A stretch of 64,000 bases of DNA. Origin: Prolixibacteraceae bacterium UBA6162. GTDB lineage: Bacteria; Bacteroidota; Bacteroidia; Bacteroidales; Prolixibacteraceae. The stretch lies in assembly GCA_002428215.1 (NCBI GenBank), contig DIUI01000095.1:1-64000 (forward strand), given 5' to 3'. Every line of letters begins with the position of its first letter. Position 1 is the first letter of the stretch. A program made the translations under genes and the position numbers. The notes beneath the pieces were generated by a model. That model was not told the origin of the DNA and ran no database searches. It saw only the letters and a list, made by a program, of their open reading frames with translations. Positions 54,531-63,601 of this stretch are shown piece after piece.

Positions 54531-56144
54531 TTAGGCCATCAAACTTGGTATAAAGCCAGGTGCCTTTCGTCTTGCCGAGGCCTGTTCATAGGCATAGGCT
54601 ATTTGAAGCAATTTAGGTTCACTCCATGCGCTGCCGAAAAAGGATATTCCAGCTGGCAATCCGTGCACTTGTCCCATTGGTACAGTAATGTTGGGATACC
54701 CGGATATGGCCGCAGGCGAGGAACTGCTGCCGCTGAAATTATCTCCGTTCACCCAGTCGATGCTCCAGGCGGGACCATTGGTTCCAGCTATAATGGCGTC
54801 AAGATTGTAGGTTTCAATTACAGCATCAATCCCTTCTTCACGCGAAAATTTCTTGGCGTTGCGAAGTGCCTCAATGTATTCGGCCGATGTTAGATCACCC
54901 TTTGCTTCTGCTGCCTCCATAATCTCCTGACCGAACCAGGGCATCTCTTTTTCAGCGTTCGCCTTATTGTAGGCGATGATTTCGGCCAGGCTTTGCACGG
55001 GAGCATTTGGATGTGCTGCAAGATAAGCGTTCAGATCGGCTTTAAATTCGTACAACAATACTTCGTAGGAGGGTGCTCCCCATTGGCGACGGGATGCAAA
55101 ACTAACAGGGTCAACAATGATGGCGCCCAGTGACCTGAGCTGCTCTAATGCTTCATTGAAAAGGGCATCTACATCAGGATTAAAACCGAGCATTTCCCGG
55201 GCAACACCAATTCTGAGTCCGCTTAGGTCTGTTTGTTTCAGAAACTGAGTATAGTCCGTAAAAATCTCCCCGGGAGCAATATGGGTTTCGGCATCCTGGT
55301 CGTCGAACCCGGCAAGGGCGCCCAAAAGAACGGCAGCATCGGTAACTGTGCGGCACATCGGTCCTGCGGTATCCTGACTATGGGCGATGGGGATAATTCC
55401 GCGGCGGCTCCATAGTCCAAGTGTAGGTTTTATTCCAACCAATCCGTTGATACCCGCCGGACACACAATCGAGCCGTTCGTTTCAGTTCCAATACCTATT
55501 GCGCAAAGGTTTGCGGCAATGGCAGCACCTGTTCCGGAACTTGAACCGCATGGACTTCTGTCGAGTGAATAGGGATTTCGCACTTGTCCGCCCCTTCCGC
55601 TCCATCCACTACTGGACCGGGTACTTCTGAAATTTGCCCATTCACTTAAGTTGGTTTTACCCAGCAACACTGCTCCCGCTTGTCGCAGCCTGAAAACTAT
55701 CTGTGCATCTTCGGTTGCAATATGTCCATCCAAAGCCAACGAACCGGCCGTTGTAAACATTTTGTCGGATGTATCAATATTGTCCTTAATTAACACCGGA
55801 ATTCCATGAAGAGGACCTCTTACTTTGCCACTTTTACGCTCATTGTCGAGCTCTCGGGCAATGGAGAGGGCATCGGGGTTGATTTCCAGAATTGAATTCA
55901 GATAGGGATCAACAGCTGCAATTCGGTCAATATATTTTTGAGTCAAGGCCTCCGCGGTAAGACTACCATTCTCCATTTTTGACTGAAAACCAGCTATGGT
56001 CTCTTCATTCAGTTCGAAATTCGGATCGATTTTATTAACCAGTGCCGATGGTTTGTTGCTTTGGGTATGACAACCTGCGACACCTGCAATGGCAAGTGCT
56101 GATCCACCCAGGGCTGATGTTTTAAAGAAATTCCGACGGTGCAT
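54531..56144 (-). CDS. Exported amidase-signature-family protein
   Basis: About 537 residues from the ATG at 56142-56144; an upstream start at 56201 would overlap rfbB. The leader MHRRNFFKTSALGGSALAIA contains an RR-type motif and a lipobox-like VAGC, so it is probably exported. The amidase signature is intact: catalytic Lys in PVLIKDNIDT, Ser in CGSSSGTGAAIAAN. The family cleaves amides of varied substrates, and GatA is the well-known cytoplasmic member; this one has an envelope leader instead. It follows rfbB by 10 bases on the same strand. Confidence 0.85.
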   Translation of the reverse strand: MHRRNFFKTSALGGSALAIAGVAGCHTQSNKPSALVNKIDPNFELNEETIAGFQSKMENGSLTAEALTQKYIDRIAAVDPYLNSILEINPDALSIARELDNERKSGKVRGPLHGIPVLIKDNIDTSDKMFTTAGSLALDGHIATEDAQIVFRLRQAGAVLLGKTNLSEWANFRSTRSSSGWSGRGGQVRNPYSLDRSPCGSSSGTGAAIAANLCAIGIGTETNGSIVCPAGINGLVGIKPTLGLWSRRGIIPIAHSQDTAGPMCRTVTDAAVLLGALAGFDDQDAETHIAPGEIFTDYTQFLKQTDLSGLRIGVAREMLGFNPDVDALFNEALEQLRSLGAIIVDPVSFASRRQWGAPSYEVLLYEFKADLNAYLAAHPNAPVQSLAEIIAYNKANAEKEMPWFGQEIMEAAEAKGDLTSAEYIEALRNAKKFSREEGIDAVIETYNLDAIIAGTNGPAWSIDWVNGDNFSGSSSSPAAISGYPNITVPMGQVHGLPAGISFFGSAWSEPKLLQIAYAYEQASARRKAPGFIPSLMA

Positions 56145-56154
56145 AGTGATGGTG

Positions 56155-57210
56155 TTATCTTTGATGGTATTGCTGTGTATAATAATTCTGGTATTCTCCA
56201 CTGGTCACACGTTTGAGCCATGCCCCATTCTGCAGATACCAATCTATAGTGATGGCTAATCCCTCCTCAAATTGCAGACTTGGCGTCCAATCCAGTTCAT
56301 GTTGAAGTTTGGTGGAATCGATCGCATAACGGAGGTCGTGACCGGCCCGGTCTTTTACGAAGGTGATTAGCTCCTCGGAGGTGCCGGCAGTGCGGTTGAG
56401 TCTGTTATCCATTAGCCGGCACATCAGCCTTATTAAGTCGATGTTTTTCCATTCGTTGTGTCCGCCTATGTTGTATGTGGATCCAGGTTGACCACTGTGA
56501 AAGATTACATCGATTGCCCGGGCGTGGTCTTCAACCCATAACCAATCGCGTACGTTTTCTCCTTTTCCATAGACGGGGAGGGGTTTGTTGTGCTGAATAT
56601 TGTTGATAAACAGAGGTATAAGTTTTTCCGGGAATTGGAATGACCCATAATTGTTGGAGCAGTTGGAGATGATTACGGGTAGTTGATAGGTGTCGAAATA
56701 CGCTCTTACAAAATGATCTGAACTTGCCTTCGACGCTGAATAGGGACTGTGCGGGTCGTAGCGGGTTTCTTCGGTAAACAGTCCGGCTTCACCCAACGAT
56801 CCGTAGACTTCATCGGTCGATACATGGTAAAACAGGTTATCGCTCGAAGCACCCTTCCAACTATTGCGCGCGGCATTCAACAGGTTTACCGTTCCGATTA
56901 CATTGGTATATACAAATTCGAGCGGGTTAGCAATCGAACGATCAACATGCGATTCGGCTGCAAGATGAATTACCCCATCAAAATGGTATTTCTGGAAGAG
57001 CGCATCAATAAATCCTGCATCCACAATATCCCCTTTCAGGAAGGTGTAATTTGGAAATTGCTCAACATCCTTGAGGTTTTCCAGATTGCCTGCATAGGTG
57101 AGTTTGTCGAGGTTAAAGATGTGGTAGTCCGGATACCCTTTTACAAACCGTCGCACCAGATGCGATCCTATAAATCCGGCTCCACCGGTAATCAAAATTT
57201 TTCTCATCAC
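56155..57210 (-). CDS. rfbB: dTDP-glucose 4,6-dehydratase
   Basis: 351 residues, extended SDR. NAD motif ITGGAGFIGSHLVRRF, then HLAAESHVDRSI, the catalytic STDEVYG and YSASK (YXXXK), and VRDWLWVEDHARAIDVI. It makes dTDP-4-keto-6-deoxyglucose for rhamnose-type sugars; rfbA, rfbC and rfbD are not in the window. It lies 62 bases after galE on the same strand, so both probably feed cell-surface glycan synthesis. Confidence 0.94.
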   Translation of the reverse strand: MMRKILITGGAGFIGSHLVRRFVKGYPDYHIFNLDKLTYAGNLENLKDVEQFPNYTFLKGDIVDAGFIDALFQKYHFDGVIHLAAESHVDRSIANPLEFVYTNVIGTVNLLNAARNSWKGASSDNLFYHVSTDEVYGSLGEAGLFTEETRYDPHSPYSASKASSDHFVRAYFDTYQLPVIISNCSNNYGSFQFPEKLIPLFINNIQHNKPLPVYGKGENVRDWLWVEDHARAIDVIFHSGQPGSTYNIGGHNEWKNIDLIRLMCRLMDNRLNRTAGTSEELITFVKDRAGHDLRYAIDSTKLQHELDWTPSLQFEEGLAITIDWYLQNGAWLKRVTSGEYQNYYTQQYHQR

Positions 57211-57272
57211 CTTGTACTTTAATTTCTTTCAGGCCTCTTATGATAAAGGTTTTAATATGTGTCATCAGCCAA

Positions 57273-58304
57273 TTAGCTGATTTTGCGCAGGCGTTTTTCC
57301 CAGTTCCATGCAGCAAGCAATGTCTCCTCCAACGCTCTTTCAGCTTTCCATCCGAGTATTTCGTTTGCCAGCGAAGTGTCGGCCCATATTTGTTCAATAT
57401 CGCCAGGTCTGCGGTCAGTAATACGGTAGTTTACTTTTTGTTGGGTAACCTCTTCGAAGGTTTTTACCATTTCGAGTACCGAAACTCCTTTGCCGGTGCC
57501 AAGATTGAAAATCTCGAATCCTGATTGATTTTTGCGTTCGAGCAGTCGTTGGATTGCTACCATATGCGCTTTGGCGAGGTCCACCACATCGATATAGTCG
57601 CGGATAGCTGTCCCATCGGGGGTATTGTAGTCGGATCCAAAAATTTGCAGCTCTTTCCGTATTCCTGCTGCTGTTTGGGTGACAAATGGAAGGAGGTTTC
57701 CGGGTACGCCACGCGGAAGTTCCCCAATCAAGGCCGAAGGATGCGCTCCAATAGGATTGAAATACCGCAAAGCGATGCCGTTCAAATGCCTGTTGGCCCT
57801 GATAAAGTCGCGCAGAATATCCTCTCCGATTCGCTTGGTGTTTCCATAAGGCGATTCAGCCTCGCGGCGAGCTGTTTCTTCTGTAACCGGAAGCGTTGAG
57901 GGTTGCCCGTACACAGTGCATGAGGAGGAGAAAACAAGACTTCCAATGTTGTATTCCTTGGTGTATTCCAGAAGATGGATTAACGAATTCAGGTTATTGT
58001 GGTAATACATAAGTGGTTGCTCGACCGATTCACCAACCGCTTTCGAGGCAGCAAAATGGATAACAGCATCCACCCTTTGCTGAGTTTTATAGAACTGGTG
58101 AGCCTCATTTTGATGGGCCAGATCGACCTTTACAAACCCGGGCCTTAATCCCGTAATCTGTTCAATACGATCGACCACCGATGCTTCTGAGTTTGACAGG
58201 TTATCGGCAATGGTTACCTCGTGTCCTGCCTGAAGCAGCTCTACCACAGTATGCGATCCAATATATCCGGTGCCACCGGTAACCAATATTTTTTTTTGTT
58301 GCAT
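57273..58304 (-). CDS. galE: UDP-glucose 4-epimerase
   Basis: 343 residues. NAD-binding TGGTGYIGSHTVVELLQAGH, the catalytic region SSSCTVYG with YGNTKR, and GTAIRDYIDVVDLAKAH. Interconverts UDP-glucose and UDP-galactose. First gene of the minus-strand group galE-rfbB-amidase. Confidence 0.95.
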   Translation of the reverse strand: MQQKKILVTGGTGYIGSHTVVELLQAGHEVTIADNLSNSEASVVDRIEQITGLRPGFVKVDLAHQNEAHQFYKTQQRVDAVIHFAASKAVGESVEQPLMYYHNNLNSLIHLLEYTKEYNIGSLVFSSSCTVYGQPSTLPVTEETARREAESPYGNTKRIGEDILRDFIRANRHLNGIALRYFNPIGAHPSALIGELPRGVPGNLLPFVTQTAAGIRKELQIFGSDYNTPDGTAIRDYIDVVDLAKAHMVAIQRLLERKNQSGFEIFNLGTGKGVSVLEMVKTFEEVTQQKVNYRITDRRPGDIEQIWADTSLANEILGWKAERALEETLLAAWNWEKRLRKIS

Positions 58305-58417
58305 AACGGTTGGAAAAAAGCTGTTCTCCGGTTTTTCTCTGTTATGTTACAAAACTAACAATTTATTCTTTGCGCAGAGTTTGACATAAAATGCTCCAGT
58401 CAAACTTCGATTTTCTC

Positions 58418-58425
58418 TATATTTG
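58418..58425 (+). promoter_or_regulatory. -7 element close to the HU-CCDC81/SPOR start
   Basis: TATATTTG ends 14 bases before the GTG start codon, so the leader would be only about 7-10 bases. No -33 TTTG at a suitable distance. If it is real, the message is nearly leaderless. Confidence 0.35.
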
Positions 58426-58439
58426 CATAAAACTGCCTT

Positions 58440-59378
58440 GTGGATATTGGACCTTATATTTCAGAACTACTGCAACAACAGAAGTATGTAGTTTTGCCGG
58501 GCTTTGGTGCTTTTGTAGCCAACTATAGGCCAGCACGTTTCGATGTTCAAACGGCAAGGCTTTTACCCCCTTCACGAACCATTACTTTTAGGCCTGAGCT
58601 CAATTTAAACGATGGCATTCTTTTGAATTATGTAGCCCGTGCCGAGGATATACCTGCACCGCTTGCTCATAAAGAACTCGAGGCCTATTGCGATGAGCTG
58701 CTGTATCAGTTGGATCATAACCAAACCATTGTTTTAAACCGTTTGGGGAAACTTAACCGTAATGGGCAGGTTTTCCGATTTGAAGCTTTTCCTGAGGCTG
58801 AAACCTTGGATAATGCCTTTGGTCTGGAACCCATTCACCCTGCATCGTTGGTGAGTGCTGGTGAGGTTGCCGGGGTGACCGGTGGTTCCACTTTGAGTCC
58901 AAATAAAAAGAAAAGATGGTGGTTATATGCGGCTATCTTTATTTTTTTGGTGGCTGCTGGAGGATCGCTCTTTTTCATTCTTTCTCAACAAGATGCCTAT
59001 CAACCCATCGTGGCGGTCCAAAACGCTCCATCAGAAATTGTACCACCCCCCGGGCAACCTGAAGCGGAGGAGACAATACCCCCCTTATCCGAAAGTCCGG
59101 TCGATGAATCGTTGCCGGTAATTGTAGAAATAACGCACCCTGCGGTCGGATATCACTACGTTGTTGGGGGTTCGTTTAAAACCGAAGAAAATGCAACAAA
59201 ATATATTTCTCAACTTACTGCCAGGGGGTCTGAGTCATTATATCTTGGTTGGATCAACAATTTTTATCTGGTGGCCATAGCAGCAACCTTGGATGAAGAT
59301 GAGGCAATTGATCTCAAAAACAAGCTTCTGACAGATAACCCAAAAAGTGGGATCTGGATATATATGCATAAGGAGTAA
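58440..59378 (+). CDS. HU-CCDC81 domain and SPOR domain membrane protein
   Basis: 312 residues, starting at a GTG that gives MDIGPYISELLQQQKYVVLP. Residues about 1-130 resemble the prokaryotic HU-CCDC81 domain (GFGAFVANYRPAR, then TITFRPELNLNDGILLNYVA), an HU-like fold. One TM segment lies near 162-182 (WWLYAAIFIFLVAAGGSLFF), then a Pro-rich linker and a C-terminal SPOR domain (YHYVVGGSFKTEENATKYISQL) that binds septal peptidoglycan. The protein joins cytoplasmic and periplasmic sides, so it may tie division or chromosome organisation to the cell wall. Single gene, with no close partner. Confidence 0.85.
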   Translation: MDIGPYISELLQQQKYVVLPGFGAFVANYRPARFDVQTARLLPPSRTITFRPELNLNDGILLNYVARAEDIPAPLAHKELEAYCDELLYQLDHNQTIVLNRLGKLNRNGQVFRFEAFPEAETLDNAFGLEPIHPASLVSAGEVAGVTGGSTLSPNKKKRWWLYAAIFIFLVAAGGSLFFILSQQDAYQPIVAVQNAPSEIVPPPGQPEAEETIPPLSESPVDESLPVIVEITHPAVGYHYVVGGSFKTEENATKYISQLTARGSESLYLGWINNFYLVAIAATLDEDEAIDLKNKLLTDNPKSGIWIYMHKE

Positions 59379-59572
59379 CTTGCTTGCAACCAGCATTATG
59401 CAGTGCCAGGTCTGTTGTGCAGTTAAGTCTCGTAAAAAATCCAGCGAATGACTGCCTAGGCGGGCATGGTTTCAATCTTTATAAATTCCCATACAACTTA
59501 CCTAGCCCTGCAAAAAACTATCTCAAGCAGTGTCATTATAGCCAGCAGGTCAGGTTTTGTAAGCGGCCTCAA

Positions 59573-60661
59573 TTAACCTTTCTCTATCAGCTCCCGGATG
59601 GCTGTTGACTCGGCCCTGCATGTACCTTTTTCAGTAATCAATAGGGTAATGAGCCGGGAAGGTGTAACGTCAAATCCATAATTGGCAACAGGAGAATCTT
59701 CGGGGATCAGTCGAACTTTTGCGATTTTATTACCATCCCACCCCTCAATGTATGCTACTTCCGAAGCTTCCCTCTCTTCAATGGGAATCTTCCCAATTCC
59801 CTCGGGCAGCGTCAGGTCGAAGGTTGAGGTAGGAAGCGCCACATAGAAAGGAATATTGTTGTCGGCTGCTGCAACCGCCTTAAGATAGGTGCCTATTTTG
59901 TTGGCTACATCTCCATTGGCTGCAGTGCGGTCACTGCCAACTATGACCATGTCAACCAGACCGTTTTGCATAAGATGCCCTCCTGAATTGTCGCTGATTA
60001 CAGTGTGGGGAATTCCGGCGTTGCCTAGTTCCCATGCAGTTAGCCGTGCACCCTGATTCCGGGGTCTGGTTTCGTCGACCCATACGTGTACCGGAATACC
60101 TGCCTCATGTGCCCAATAAATAGGAGCGAGGGCTGTCCCCCATTTTACAGTTGCCAGCCATCCAGCATTACAATGGGTAAGAATTTGCACAGATCGGTCT
60201 GGCTTTGTGTCGCTAATTGAAGCAATTATGGCTAAGCCATTTTCTCCGATGCGGCTGCACGAGCATATCTCCTCATCCCTTATCCTGCAGGCCTCCTCCA
60301 GCATTAAGTTGGGGTTAACGTTCACCCCCTCGGCGTTATCTTTAAAAAATTGCAACATTCTATGGGTAGCATACATCAGATTCACTGCGGTTGGCCGGGT
60401 AGAATCGAGCTTCTGTTTGGCGGTTTTCATCCAAAGAATGGGATCCGCATTCTGGCCTTGTTTTAAGGCCAGATACATGCCAAAGGCAGCGGTTACACCT
60501 ATGAGAGGTGCTCCTCTTACCACCATTTCCTGTATGGCAAAACAAGCATCGTCCAAGCTGCCTATCTGGAAAGTCTTATACTCAAAAGGAAGGAAGCGTT
60601 GGTCGATTACCTCTATGCAACTTTCGTTTACCCAAAGCGATTCGTTGGAAGGTGATTTCAT
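59573..60661 (-). CDS. mtnA: Methylthioribose-1-phosphate isomerase
   Basis: 362 residues, methionine-salvage enzyme converting the aldose phosphate to its ketose. Catalytic Cys in ILTHCNAGWLATVKWGT, Asp in VGSDRTAANGDVANKIGTY. Starts MKSPSNESLWVNESCIEVID. No other mtn genes are present in the window. On the left it is 194 bases from the HU-CCDC81/SPOR gene. Confidence 0.95.
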   Translation of the reverse strand: MKSPSNESLWVNESCIEVIDQRFLPFEYKTFQIGSLDDACFAIQEMVVRGAPLIGVTAAFGMYLALKQGQNADPILWMKTAKQKLDSTRPTAVNLMYATHRMLQFFKDNAEGVNVNPNLMLEEACRIRDEEICSCSRIGENGLAIIASISDTKPDRSVQILTHCNAGWLATVKWGTALAPIYWAHEAGIPVHVWVDETRPRNQGARLTAWELGNAGIPHTVISDNSGGHLMQNGLVDMVIVGSDRTAANGDVANKIGTYLKAVAAADNNIPFYVALPTSTFDLTLPEGIGKIPIEEREASEVAYIEGWDGNKIAKVRLIPEDSPVANYGFDVTPSRLITLLITEKGTCRAESTAIRELIEKG

Positions 60662-60722
60662 TGCTGGTTAGTGGGGTGAGCAGATATATAAGAATTTGAC
60701 AAATTGCGGTGGTGAAATTAAT

Positions 60723-60730
60723 TATATTTG
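60723..60730 (+). promoter_or_regulatory. -7 element for the GH16 gene
   Basis: TATATTTG, about 57 bases before the ATG at 60787. The nearest TTTG (60695-60698) is 24 bases upstream, longer than usual. Confidence 0.35.
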
Positions 60731-60786
60731 TAGTGTATTGGTCAGGAACTGACTACTCAACGGCCAAATTATCAAAACTTTTACAG

Positions 60787-61611
60787 ATGAGGTACACAAA
60801 TGTTTTTCTGATGCTGATTTTGCTTCCATTGCTCTGGAATTGCAAATCTGAAAAAGAGGAGACATGGGAAATGGTGTGGAACGATGAGTTTGAGTATGAT
60901 GGGTTTCCTGACGAAAATAAATGGAGCTACGATACTGCCGGGAATTCATGGGCATGGGGGAATAATGAACTTCAGTACTATACTGCACGCCGGCAACAAA
61001 ATGCATGGGTTGAGAATGGAGTGTTAAAGATAACAGCCATCAAGGAACCTATGGAGGGTCGCAATTACTCTTCGGCGCGACTTATTACCAAACATAAAGG
61101 AGACTGGCTCTACGGAAGATTTGAAATTAGGGCCAAATTGCCCACAGGCCTGGGTATGTGGCCTGCCATTTGGATGCTTCCAACCGATTGGGAATATGGT
61201 GGTTGGCCCGATAGCGGCGAAATTGATATTATGGAGAATGTTGGGTATGATCCCACCACCATTGTTGGTTCGGCACATACCAAATCATACAATCATTCCA
61301 TAGGTACGCACAAAAATGGGTCAATGGAAGTTCCCGATTGCTTCTCTGAATTTTATACTTATGCACTTGAATGGGAGCCGCATGAGTATCGGGTTTATGT
61401 GAACGATGAACACTATTTTACATTTATAAATGAGGGAACCGGATTTGCTGAATGGCCTTTTGATAAGCGATTTCATCTGCTTTTGAATGTTGCAGTAGGT
61501 GGGAACTGGGGGGGTGCCATGGGTATTGATGACACTATTTTTCCCCAGTCGATGGAAGTCGATTTTGTACGCGTTTATCAAAAGAGATCTATGATGCCAC
61601 AAGATTTGTAG
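60787..61611 (+). CDS. GH16 endo-beta-glucanase lipoprotein
   Basis: 274 residues from the ATG at 60787 (MRYTNVFLMLILLPLLWNC), which gives a lipobox LWNC. The GH16 catalytic signature GEIDIMENVG gives Glu145, Asp147 and Glu150 as nucleophile, helper and acid/base. It likely cleaves laminarin or mixed beta-1,3/1,4 glucans at the cell surface. The next gene begins 2 bases after its stop. There is no SusCD pair nearby, so it is not part of a polysaccharide-utilisation locus within the window. Confidence 0.92.
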   Translation: MRYTNVFLMLILLPLLWNCKSEKEETWEMVWNDEFEYDGFPDENKWSYDTAGNSWAWGNNELQYYTARRQQNAWVENGVLKITAIKEPMEGRNYSSARLITKHKGDWLYGRFEIRAKLPTGLGMWPAIWMLPTDWEYGGWPDSGEIDIMENVGYDPTTIVGSAHTKSYNHSIGTHKNGSMEVPDCFSEFYTYALEWEPHEYRVYVNDEHYFTFINEGTGFAEWPFDKRFHLLLNVAVGGNWGGAMGIDDTIFPQSMEVDFVRVYQKRSMMPQDL

Positions 61612-61613
61612 AA

Positions 61614-62258
61614 TTGATGTACCCAGGCTCTCCAAAAAAGATACGGAATATACTATTCGATCTGGGCGGGGTCTTGCTTGACCTAGACTTTGATGCCCCT
61701 TTTCAAGCTTTTGGTCTCTTCAACCGCAATCCTGACATGCTTGATGTCAGGCAGTTAATAAGTCTGCCCATCTTTACCGATTTTGAAACCGGCGTTGTAT
61801 CACCCGATGTATTTAGAGCGACAATACGGAACTGGCTGCACAATCCGACTGTCACTGATAAAGAAATTGATCAGGCCTGGTGCAGTATGCTGCTAAAGGT
61901 CCCGGCGGTAAAAGTGGAATTGCTTCAGAAACTTTCACTTCGCTTTAACCTCTATCTGTATAGCAATACCAATGCAATACATATTGATTATTTTAAAAAG
62001 GTATTTCTGAAGCAATACCAGATTGAATGGGAATCGCTTTTTACGGAATGCTTCTATTCCCATATTGTGAACGATCGGAAACCCCTTGTTTCCGGGTTTG
62101 AAAAAGTATTGAAATTTGCCGGGATTGAGGCAGAGGAGACCCTGTTTGTTGATGACCTTCACGTTAACATTAAAGCGGCCGAAAGTACAGGGATGAAAGG
62201 GGTCGAATACACTCCCGGGAAAGATTTAGCTGTGGCACTTTATTCAAAACTTTTGTAG
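61614..62258 (+). CDS. HAD-family hydrolase (subfamily IA)
   Basis: 214 residues. Motif I is ILFDLGGVLLDLDFD, motif II the YSNTN region (LYLYSNTNAIHIDYF), motif III a Lys in NDRKPLVSGFEKVL, motif IV FVDDL. Cytoplasmic phosphatase/dehalogenase class; substrate unknown. The short DLGGV variant of DxDG(T/V) is common in the IA group. It begins 2 bases after the GH16 stop. Confidence 0.9.
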   Translation: MMYPGSPKKIRNILFDLGGVLLDLDFDAPFQAFGLFNRNPDMLDVRQLISLPIFTDFETGVVSPDVFRATIRNWLHNPTVTDKEIDQAWCSMLLKVPAVKVELLQKLSLRFNLYLYSNTNAIHIDYFKKVFLKQYQIEWESLFTECFYSHIVNDRKPLVSGFEKVLKFAGIEAEETLFVDDLHVNIKAAESTGMKGVEYTPGKDLAVALYSKLL

Positions 62259-62385
62259 CTATCAGGTTTGTGTCCAATCTTCCATTGTGCTTTCGAGAAG
62301 CACCTGGATAATTTTTCAATATCTCCTGAATGCGTTTGGGCAAGTCGTCAGATTTCCATATATTTAGTCATTGATTTCATTTACG

Positions 62386-63402
62386 ATGAGAAGCTACTAT
62401 CGCCATATCATCTGGCTGCTTCTGATGTTAATGTTTTACAATCTGAGAGCAGAGGAGAAGGAAAAGGGTTTATCGCCCTACCGTTTCAATGAACTTACTG
62501 TGTTTGTGATTCCTTCTCCGGTGCCTTTCGACTGGAGTTCACCTGCCACGCTCTCAACCACATTCCTCAAGGGTTATTTTTCAAAAGTATTGTATAAGGA
62601 GCGTTACTTGCTTGGTCATTTATTTGTGCAGCTAACTACACCCATGCTCGTCGAACCACTAATTGCAGGAATGCGCTCGGTTTCTTCGCAGGAGCAGCGG
62701 GTTCAACTATTAAAGGAGAGACCAGGTCTTGGAATTCTTGGCATTGGTTTCGAAGGAAGGCTTGAGACGGGGGAAGAGCTTCTTCGCAAGATTCCGATTT
62801 ATAAAAGGCGTAAGGAACTGGCATCGGTTACTTTCCGGCTGAATGACGAAGCCACCCGTTTGATTATTGACTTTATCAAAAGATTCGATCGGCCCTCCAA
62901 CGAGGGTATCCGTCCTTCGGGTCACTACGGAGGTGCCTTCTGGCCATTATACCGGAACGAAGGGGCCGGCTGCACAGCCTTCGGTCTGGCCATGCTCGAA
63001 CTGGCCGGAATTTGCGAAATGATTCAGTCTGAGTGGAAGGTTTCGGTGAATATTCCTTTGCATCTTATTGGGGGAGAACTCAACCCTGGCAATGAAGTAA
63101 GGATTCGTGATATCCGAAGTACAGCAGAATGGGCTGGTGAATGTCAAACCGAATCTTTTGTTCCCTTTTATATATACGATCCCAACCTCATTTACACCTG
63201 GATTAAGGAGCGTGTGTCAACGCCTCAATCTCCCTTTTTCGATGCTTCTCAGGGTAAAATGCCCGCACTATATGTAGACTTCCGTAATGTTGAACCCCGA
63301 ATCCAGAAATTTCAGTTTAGTGAGCGGCTGGAGGAGAATCTGTTCATAAACCACCATAGATCCAAGCTTGGTATTTTTAGTTCGGATTATGCCGATGATT
63401 AG
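62386..63402 (+). CDS. Exported protein of unknown family with a possible His/Cys pair
   Basis: 338 residues from the ATG at 62386, a start that gives a signal peptide MRSYYRHIIWLLLMLMFYNLRA. A TTG at 62371 would add five residues. I do not recognise the family. A GHLFVQL segment with His78 and EGAGCTAFGLAMLELAG with Cys196 resemble, in that order, circularly permuted NlpC/P60-like or LRAT-like cysteine hydrolases, but this is weak. The middle contains ETGEELLRKIPIYKRRKEL and a C-terminal VDFRNVEPRIQKFQFSERLEENLF. It may act in the envelope. Function unknown. Confidence 0.65.
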   Translation: MRSYYRHIIWLLLMLMFYNLRAEEKEKGLSPYRFNELTVFVIPSPVPFDWSSPATLSTTFLKGYFSKVLYKERYLLGHLFVQLTTPMLVEPLIAGMRSVSSQEQRVQLLKERPGLGILGIGFEGRLETGEELLRKIPIYKRRKELASVTFRLNDEATRLIIDFIKRFDRPSNEGIRPSGHYGGAFWPLYRNEGAGCTAFGLAMLELAGICEMIQSEWKVSVNIPLHLIGGELNPGNEVRIRDIRSTAEWAGECQTESFVPFYIYDPNLIYTWIKERVSTPQSPFFDASQGKMPALYVDFRNVEPRIQKFQFSERLEENLFINHHRSKLGIFSSDYADD

Positions 63403-63574
63403 ATTTGGCATCGTTTCTTCTTTGGGAATATGCGTCTATTAGATACAATTGCCAGGATCATTATTTGCGAGTGCTTCGAAATGGAGGATGATGTGATGTA
63501 AATATTGGTCCAACCACCCATTTCCCGAACGAAGCTAATAAATGTTAACTTCTATGATGTATTGGCGTTTTATC

Positions 63575-63582
63575 TATCTTTG
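63575..63582 (+). promoter_or_regulatory. -7 element for dut
   Basis: TATCTTTG 19 bases before the dut ATG. No clear -33 partner. Confidence 0.35.
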
Positions 63583-63601
63583 CATCACAAATTACAAAGC
63601 G

